From NCBI RefSeq assembly GCF_016775705.1, contig NZ_CP068760.1:3286001-3350000 (forward strand): a DNA stretch of 64,000 nucleotides. The letters are read 5' to 3'. The position numbers and the translations under genes were made by a program. The notes under the pieces were generated by a model, which searched no databases, was not told where the DNA came from, and was given only the letters and a program-made list of their open reading frames with translations. Shown here one piece after another: positions 59,398 to 64,000 of the stretch. This stretch comes from Chryseobacterium cucumeris. Lineage in GTDB: Bacteria; Bacteroidota; Bacteroidia; Flavobacteriales; Weeksellaceae. How positions within the stretch are numbered: position 1 is the stretch's first letter; every line of letters starts with the position of its first letter.

Positions 59398-60257
59398 TTA
59401 ATGAACTTCAGTAACACGAGGTCTCCTTTCGAATCTTTAAGCTTTAAAAAGTAATTTCCTGAAATAAGCTGACTAATTAAAATTTCTTTCATAAACTGAT
59501 CTTTTAAAATCACCCTTCCATTCACATCTATAATCTCATATTCGTTGAAGTTCCGGTCAGTATTTACTTTTAAAATATCTGAAACAGGGTTCGGATAAAC
59601 TTTGATTAAAACGCTTTTATTTTTAGAGACTGATTCATTAGATGCTAAAAATAAACATGAAGGCGGAGTGGTTATTACCCCATCTGTAAAATCATAATAC
59701 AAAGTACTTCCCATCGGAATCAGATTGGTACTGACGGTAGCAGGAATATTCTCAAATAGAGTACAGTTATTAAAACGGACATTGGCACTTTCAAAATCTC
59801 TCGTAGTCTTATACCATGATTCACATCCGGCAGGTTGCATTACAACTCCGGGCCAGAATGTATCGATTGCAAATCCGTCTATAGAATTGGGACTGACCAT
59901 ATCAACCATTACACAGCTTCCTGATGCCCATGTGGAAGGTGCTTTAAAATAAATAGCAGCAGTAGGAATACTTCCTGTGTAATACTTTTTACTGATTACA
60001 GGAGACGAACTTCCTTGTCCGTTAACAAGAAATGCCTTGATCTCTTTATTCTGATCAATAGAAATCTGCACATTATTTACGGCAGAGGAAGAACTAATCG
60101 TCGGAGTGCTTCCGTCAGTGGTATAATAAATAGTCCCGTTTCCATTAATAGTGACCTGATAAGGATTATAATAATGATTGGGAAAAGGACTCATCGTAAG
60201 CTGTGAAAAAAAAAATGAGGACACACAAAGTGAAGAAAAAAGTATAAATTTTTTCAT
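59391..60257 (-). CDS. T9SS cargo with chitobiase-C-like and starch-binding-like modules
   Basis: 288 residues. Signal peptide ends F-F-F-S-Q (about 19). Residues 30-90 are a CHB_HEX_C_1 (chitobiase C-terminal) module: G-N-G-T-I-Y-Y-T-T-D-G-S-T-P-T. Residues 95-205 resemble a CBM26-type starch-binding module (A-I-Y-F-K-A-P-S-T-W, then W-P-G-V-V-M-Q). The last 75 are a type A T9SS domain (V-Y-P-N-P-V-S-D-I-L-K-V to L-L-K-F-I-K-K). No catalytic domain, so it binds rather than cuts, probably at the cell surface. Confidence 0.82.
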   Translation of the reverse strand: MKKFILFSSLCVSSFFFSQLTMSPFPNHYYNPYQVTINGNGTIYYTTDGSTPTISSSSAVNNVQISIDQNKEIKAFLVNGQGSSSPVISKKYYTGSIPTAAIYFKAPSTWASGSCVMVDMVSPNSIDGFAIDTFWPGVVMQPAGCESWYKTTRDFESANVRFNNCTLFENIPATVSTNLIPMGSTLYYDFTDGVITTPPSCLFLASNESVSKNKSVLIKVYPNPVSDILKVNTDRNFNEYEIIDVNGRVILKDQFMKEILISQLISGNYFLKLKDSKGDLVLLKFIKK

Positions 60258-60379
60258 ATTAAATGGGTATTAGTTTAGTTTTTTGTAAAACTAATAAAAT
60301 TTTTGCCATACATAAATCAATTATTTTTCAACTTTAAAAACTTAATGTTAATTCTTTCGTCCGTTTTTATTTTAAATAT

Positions 60380-60387
60380 TAACTTTG
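60380..60387 (+). promoter_or_regulatory. -7 box of the S9 peptidase gene
   Basis: TAACTTTG, matching TAnnTTTG, 75 bases before the ATG at 60463. Confidence 0.5.
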
Positions 60388-60462
60388 GCAATCTTTGAAT
60401 TTAATAAAAGGATGTAGGAAATCAACTGATTTTGTACATCCGTTAAAAATGAATATCAACAT

Positions 60463-62457
60463 ATGAAACTTAAGTACAGCCTGCTGGCTTTGGCAGCTCC
60501 GCTTTTAATGAATGCACAACAAGTAATGACGCCTGAAATTCTTTGGACTTTGAAAAAAGTTGGGGTACAGGCAGTTTCACCAGATCAGGGTTCTCTTATC
60601 TATAAAGTAGGGCAGGTAGACCTGAAAACAGAGAAAACGAAAAATGAAAACTATTTTCTGAATGTTCTTAATAACCAGTCTTCCAAAATCGATTTCGGGA
60701 AAAAAGCCCTTATTCAGTGGGATAAAAACGGAATCTATGCTCAGGAAGGAGATAAAATCTATCTTTCTAAAGATGCCGGAAAAACCTGGACAGAATTTTA
60801 TACCATTGGTGAAGCAGATAATATCGTAATTTCTCCTGACGGAAAGAAAATTGCTTTCAGCAAGCAGGTATTGGTAGAAAAAGTAATGGGGAAAGATAAA
60901 TTCAGCGATACTCCTAAAACAACGGCTCAGGTATACACAGACCTGAATCACAGACACTGGGATTATTTCAATGAAGGAAAATATAACCATGTATTTGTAG
61001 TGAATACAGCCGATAAAGTAGAAGGAGCGAAAGATCTTCTGGAAGGAAAAACCTGGGATTCTCCGCAAAGACCTTTCGGTGGTGCTGAAGATTTTATCTG
61101 GAGCCCGGATTCTGCACAGCTTTTATATGTTACCAAACCTAAAAGTGGTAAAGAATATGCTACAAGTACCAATACCGATATCTTTGCTTATGATCTGGCA
61201 TCAGGTACTACCAAAAACCTTACAGAATCCAACAAAGGATATGATGTAAACCCAAAATTCAGCCCGGACGGAAAATCTCTGATCTGGCAGAGTATGGCCA
61301 GAGATGGATATGAAGCAGATAAAAATGATGTGAAAATCCTGGATTGGAAGTCAGGGAAGACCACTAACCTTACCTCAGGCTGGGATGAAAGTGTTTCAGG
61401 AGACGTTCTTTGGGGAGCAGATTCAAAAACGATCTACTTCACAGCGGCATTCAGAGGTACAAAACAGCTTTTCTCGCTGGATTCAAAATCAGCAAAAGTA
61501 CAGCAAATCACTAAAGGAGATTTTGACGTAAACGAAATCTTTACAGACAATAAAACTTCACTTTTAGTAGGAAGAACAGACGTAAACCATGCTACAGAAT
61601 TATTCTCTGTAAACGTTAAGAATGGAGAAATGAAGCAGGTAACTGAAGCGAACAAGGAAACTTATGCTAAGCTGGCTCAGGGGAAATCTGAACTTAAAAT
61701 GGTGAAAACTTCAGATGGTAAAGAAATGGGAGTTTGGTTCCACTATCCACCGAACTTTGACCCGAACAAAAAATATCCGACTCTGGTATATTGCCAGGGA
61801 GGCCCACAGTCTGCACTTACTCAGTATTTCAGTGTAAGATGGAACTTTGCTTTAATGACAGCTAATGATTATATCGTGGTAGCTCCGAATAGAAGAGGTA
61901 TGCCGGGCTGGGGAACAAAATGGAATGAAGAAATTTCAAAAGACTGGGGCGGACAGCCAATGAGAGATTATCTGGCAGCCACAGATTTTGCGAAAACTTT
62001 ACCATATGTGGACGGTGACAGGGTAGCAGCTGTAGGAGCTAGTTACGGAGGATACAGTGTATTTATGCTGGCCGGAATCCATGAGAACAGATTCAAAACA
62101 TTTATAGCTCATGATGGTTTATTTGATATGAAATCATGGTATCTGACTACCGAAGAACTATGGTTTGCCAACTGGGATCTTGGTTCTCCATGGGAAAAAC
62201 CACTTCCAAAAGCGTACACAGAATTCAATCCAAGCAATTTTGTAGAAAAATGGAACAAACCTATTATGATTGTTCAGGGAGGAATCGATTTCCGTGTTCC
62301 CTACGAGCAGGGTCAGGAAGCTTTCCAGGCTGCAAAATTAAGAGGATTAAAATCTAAACTGGTGTACTTCCCGAACGAAAACCACTGGGTACTTCATCCA
62401 CAAAACGGATTGGTATGGCAGAGAGAATTCTTTGACTGGCTGAAGGAAACTTTGTAG
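60463..62457 (+). CDS. S9-family peptidase (dipeptidyl/acylaminoacyl peptidase-like), exported
   Basis: 664 residues. Signal peptide ends near L-M-N-A-Q (about 19). Residues 30-400 are a beta-propeller (repeated W-S-P-D-S-A-Q-L-L-Y, F-S-P-D-G-K-S-L-I-W). The prolyl-oligopeptidase catalytic domain follows: Ser527 in G-A-S-Y-G-G-Y, Asp609 in G-G-I-D-F-R-V-P and His641 in N-E-N-H-W-V-L. Cleaves peptides in the periplasm, probably dipeptides or oligopeptides from the N-terminus. Single gene. Confidence 0.93.
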   Translation: MKLKYSLLALAAPLLMNAQQVMTPEILWTLKKVGVQAVSPDQGSLIYKVGQVDLKTEKTKNENYFLNVLNNQSSKIDFGKKALIQWDKNGIYAQEGDKIYLSKDAGKTWTEFYTIGEADNIVISPDGKKIAFSKQVLVEKVMGKDKFSDTPKTTAQVYTDLNHRHWDYFNEGKYNHVFVVNTADKVEGAKDLLEGKTWDSPQRPFGGAEDFIWSPDSAQLLYVTKPKSGKEYATSTNTDIFAYDLASGTTKNLTESNKGYDVNPKFSPDGKSLIWQSMARDGYEADKNDVKILDWKSGKTTNLTSGWDESVSGDVLWGADSKTIYFTAAFRGTKQLFSLDSKSAKVQQITKGDFDVNEIFTDNKTSLLVGRTDVNHATELFSVNVKNGEMKQVTEANKETYAKLAQGKSELKMVKTSDGKEMGVWFHYPPNFDPNKKYPTLVYCQGGPQSALTQYFSVRWNFALMTANDYIVVAPNRRGMPGWGTKWNEEISKDWGGQPMRDYLAATDFAKTLPYVDGDRVAAVGASYGGYSVFMLAGIHENRFKTFIAHDGLFDMKSWYLTTEELWFANWDLGSPWEKPLPKAYTEFNPSNFVEKWNKPIMIVQGGIDFRVPYEQGQEAFQAAKLRGLKSKLVYFPNENHWVLHPQNGLVWQREFFDWLKETL

Positions 62458-62482
62458 ACAAACAATATAAAATATCAATAGA

Positions 62483-62507
62483 AACGGGCTTTAGCCCGTT
62501 TTTTTAA
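62483..62507 (+). terminator. Intrinsic terminator of the S9 peptidase gene
   Basis: Stem AACGGGCT / AGCCCGTT with a 2-nt apex, then seven T. The same GGGCTTTAGCCC core occurs at 40904-40921. Confidence 0.8.
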
Positions 62508-62596
62508 TTAAAAAAACAATGACTTTAGCCAAAACCTCAATAACTTCCTTCTTCAGGCTCCCGGTTTCCTGCCTAATTAAAATAAATTAAATCTTT

Positions 62597-62604
62597 ATAT
62601 TTGA
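62597..62604 (+). promoter_or_regulatory. -7 box directly before the DNA glycosylase gene
   Basis: TATATTTG ends two bases before the ATG at 62607, implying a leaderless transcript or a later start. Confidence 0.45.
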
Positions 62605-62606
62605 AT

Positions 62607-63101
62607 ATGCAAAAGCGTATTTCTTCATTTCCACCCATTATTGACGCTCAGTCTGAAATTCTGATTTTAGGATCAATTCCCGGAGTGAAATCACTGGAAA
62701 AACAGCAGTATTATGCCCATCCGCAAAATAAATTCTGGAAAATCATTTTTGAATTGCTGAACGAACAATTTACTGATGATTACACACAAAGAATTGAAAC
62801 GATAAAGAAACATCATATTGCCCTGTGGGATGTCATTGATTCCTGCGAGAGAAAAGGAAGTCTGGATTCTGAAATCAGGAATGAAGAAGCCAATCAGATT
62901 GCAGAACTGTTAGAAGAACATCCGAACATCCAAGCTATTTTCTGCAACGGCGGAAAGTCATACAAGAACTTACAGAAACTGCTCGGGAAAGATTATAAGC
63001 TGCCCGTTTTTTTATTGCCTTCTACCAGCCCGCTTCATACGGTTTCTTTTGAAAAGAAGCTGGAAGAGTGGAAAAGAATTTTGGAATTTTTGGGTGATTA
63101 G
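62607..63101 (+). CDS. DNA-deoxyinosine glycosylase (uracil-DNA glycosylase superfamily, family 6)
   Basis: 164 residues. Motif 1 reads I-L-G-S-I-P-G-V-K-S-L near residue 24, followed by Y-Y-A-H-P-Q-N-K-F-W, as in hypoxanthine-DNA glycosylases; motif 2 is L-P-S-T-S-P-L-H-T-V-S-F near 140. Removes hypoxanthine (deaminated adenine) from DNA at the start of base-excision repair. The ATG at 62607 is preferred to the TTG six bases earlier. Single gene. The purine-rich tract follows at once. Confidence 0.88.
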   Translation: MQKRISSFPPIIDAQSEILILGSIPGVKSLEKQQYYAHPQNKFWKIIFELLNEQFTDDYTQRIETIKKHHIALWDVIDSCERKGSLDSEIRNEEANQIAELLEEHPNIQAIFCNGGKSYKNLQKLLGKDYKLPVFLLPSTSPLHTVSFEKKLEEWKRILEFLGD

Positions 63102-63187
63102 GAGTTCTGGAATTCGAGGTGCGGGATTCGGGATATTGACTGGGAGAGTTTGAGAGTTTGGGAATGAGAGGGTTTGAGAGGGAGAAG
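63102..63187. repeat. Purine-rich low-complexity tract
   Basis: Units such as GAGAGTTTGAGAGTTTGGG and GAGAGGGTTTGAGAGGGAG, facing a pyrimidine-rich stretch at 63281-63317. Confidence 0.5.
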
Positions 63188-63194
63188 ATAAAGC

Positions 63195-63263
63195 TAGATT
63201 CTTACGGAATGGACAACTGGGACGCTTTATTTATCCGTACACTTTGTCTTTCAGTAGGAATCT
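63195..63263. repeat. Dispersed 67-nt inverted repeat, copy f (reverse sense)
   Basis: Left arm TAGATTCTTACGGAATGG, right arm CAGTAGGAATCT. The spacer holds the complement of the GTACGGATAAA sequence of copies d and e, so this copy is inverted. Confidence 0.7.
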
Positions 63264-63285
63264 ATATACTTTATAAACCCAGCCC

Positions 63286-64000
63286 TCAAACCCTCAAACT
63301 CTCCGACTCTCCACCAGCTCCCAGATATTCTCTCAATCCTTTCAACAGTTCCAATTGATTTTTAGTTCTGTCCAGATTGTGTTCAGGATGCGCGATAGAA
63401 TAATAGGTACTCCCATTCAGATAATCGGTTAAGAAACGAAGTTCCTGAATATAAATGGCGACCTGTGCTGCATAATCGAGATTCTCAGTTTCCAGCGGTG
63501 TCAGTTTTTCTTTTAAATGAAATAAAAATCCTTCTTTTACGACTTTATACATTTCAGGGTTGAAATTATCTATGGCACTTCCATCATCTTCCTGGGTGGT
63601 ATTGGTATACGACTGGATCATCGTTCCAAAATCATATAAAATGGTAGAAATCATTATGGTATCCAGATCAATCACAGCCAGCGGCTTATGATTCTGATCA
63701 AAGAGAATATTACTGATCTTTACATCTGCATGAATAATTCTTTTTGGGATCTGATTGTTTTTCTCCATTTCAATCCATCGGTCCGGCAAGGATAAAAGCT
63801 GGTTGGTGATTTCAATTTCAGCCCGGGCATTTTCTTTTAAATGAGGATCTGCATTTTTGAGTGAGTTTTTATAATCTGCAACCCTCTTCTCAAAATTGAG
63901 GAAATTGGGAAGAGAATCTTCAATGGCAGCCAGTCTTTCAGTATTTACCGTATTGAGAAAATAACTGAAGGTTTTAGCAGCATCAAAAGCCGTCTGCAAA
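63286..64000 (-). CDS. Aminoglycoside/choline-kinase-like phosphotransferase (partial)
   Basis: The 3' 237 codons of a gene whose start lies beyond the window. Kinase motifs are in the right order: I-I-H-A-D-V-K-I-S-N-I-L-F-D (catalytic loop HxDxxxxN) at about 89-102 of the visible part and A-V-I-D-L-D-T (metal loop) 14 residues later. The lost part should hold the ATP-binding lobe. Relatives include N-acetylhexosamine 1-kinases and choline kinases; substrate cannot be fixed. The last ten or so residues (G-A-G-G-E-S-E-S-L-R-V) are encoded by the pyrimidine-rich tract of the neighbouring repeat, so the C-terminus may have been extended by it. Confidence 0.8.
   Translation of the reverse strand, partial: LQTAFDAAKTFSYFLNTVNTERLAAIEDSLPNFLNFEKRVADYKNSLKNADPHLKENARAEIEITNQLLSLPDRWIEMEKNNQIPKRIIHADVKISNILFDQNHKPLAVIDLDTIMISTILYDFGTMIQSYTNTTQEDDGSAIDNFNPEMYKVVKEGFLFHLKEKLTPLETENLDYAAQVAIYIQELRFLTDYLNGSTYYSIAHPEHNLDRTKNQLELLKGLREYLGAGGESESLRV

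Noticed and set aside
1-64000. CRISPR arrays, complete tRNA or rRNA genes, insertion-sequence transposases, integrases
   Set aside because: I looked for regularly spaced direct repeats, tRNA cores and transposase or integrase motifs and found none apart from the tRNA-like fragment at 55669.

Overview
The window looks like chromosomal DNA of a Flavobacteriia member of the Chryseobacterium type (Weeksellaceae). The grounds are low GC, several secreted proteins ending in a type IX secretion (T9SS) sorting domain, very weak Shine-Dalgarno signals, promoter -7 boxes of the Bacteroidetes form TAnnTTTG in front of many genes, and AT-rich intergenic DNA full of short dispersed inverted repeats. This is inferred from gene content; no rRNA or complete tRNA is present to place it.

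Layout. 1-2852 (minus) is the N-terminal two-thirds kilobase-scale part of a type I polyketide-synthase-like protein (two FabK/NPD-like modules, then a ketosynthase), with a decayed copy of its own 5' end just upstream (2931-3089). 3782-4795 is a periplasmic glutaminase. 5329-12154 holds two T9SS cargo proteins, one a 1630-residue Ig/PKD-repeat adhesin-like protein. 12299-14949 holds a DUF1826-like gene, an exported protein with paired cysteines and a small membrane protein. 15319-20053 (minus) is a complete qatABCD anti-phage operon, bracketed by two related inverted-repeat elements. 20858-22243 is mnmE. 22684-32882 is a mixed housekeeping/envelope stretch: two small exported proteins, an Lrp-type regulator divergent from an MFS exporter, a metallophosphoesterase, a DUF2652 protein, an outer-membrane barrel and a GH3 beta-glucosidase.

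33329-37175 (minus) is a methionine transport operon: an EamA-type permease gene followed by metN, metI and metQ. It is preceded by a 32-residue open reading frame rich in Met codons and an intrinsic terminator just before the EamA gene, which reads as a translation-coupled attenuator. 37461-40614 and 44167-50691 are two operons with the same palindromic operator at the same distance (42 nt) from the -7 box. The first encodes two ring-cleaving-dioxygenase-like VOC proteins, a small GNAT protein and an esterase; the second encodes an exported pirin, an exported YcaC-like cysteine hydrolase, an exported amidohydrolase, a DoxX membrane protein, a porin-like barrel and an exported M17-N-domain protein. 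Together they resemble a Bacteroidetes counterpart of the quinone/electrophile (MhqR-type) response of Bacillus, partly moved to the periplasm. Between them lie a CPA1 Na+/H+ antiporter, a receiver-like protein and a Crp/Fnr regulator.

50777-53353 is a very AT-rich single gene for a membrane-anchored KAP P-loop ATPase, inserted between the second detox operon and topB; it is a candidate stand-alone defence gene. 55603-58334 is a repeat-rich, decayed zone with a tRNA-like 3' fragment, a DUF2306-like membrane protein, an AraC regulator and the stump of a GMC oxidoreductase. 58457-64000 returns to ordinary genes: thioesterase, a PF04020-type membrane protein, a T9SS cargo protein, an S9 peptidase, a deoxyinosine-type DNA glycosylase and a truncated phosphotransferase.

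The best candidates for something undescribed are the Met-codon leader/attenuator, the shared operator joining the two detox operons, the solitary membrane KAP ATPase, and the family of dispersed inverted repeats (seven copies in 64 kb). The Qat system is already known as a family.
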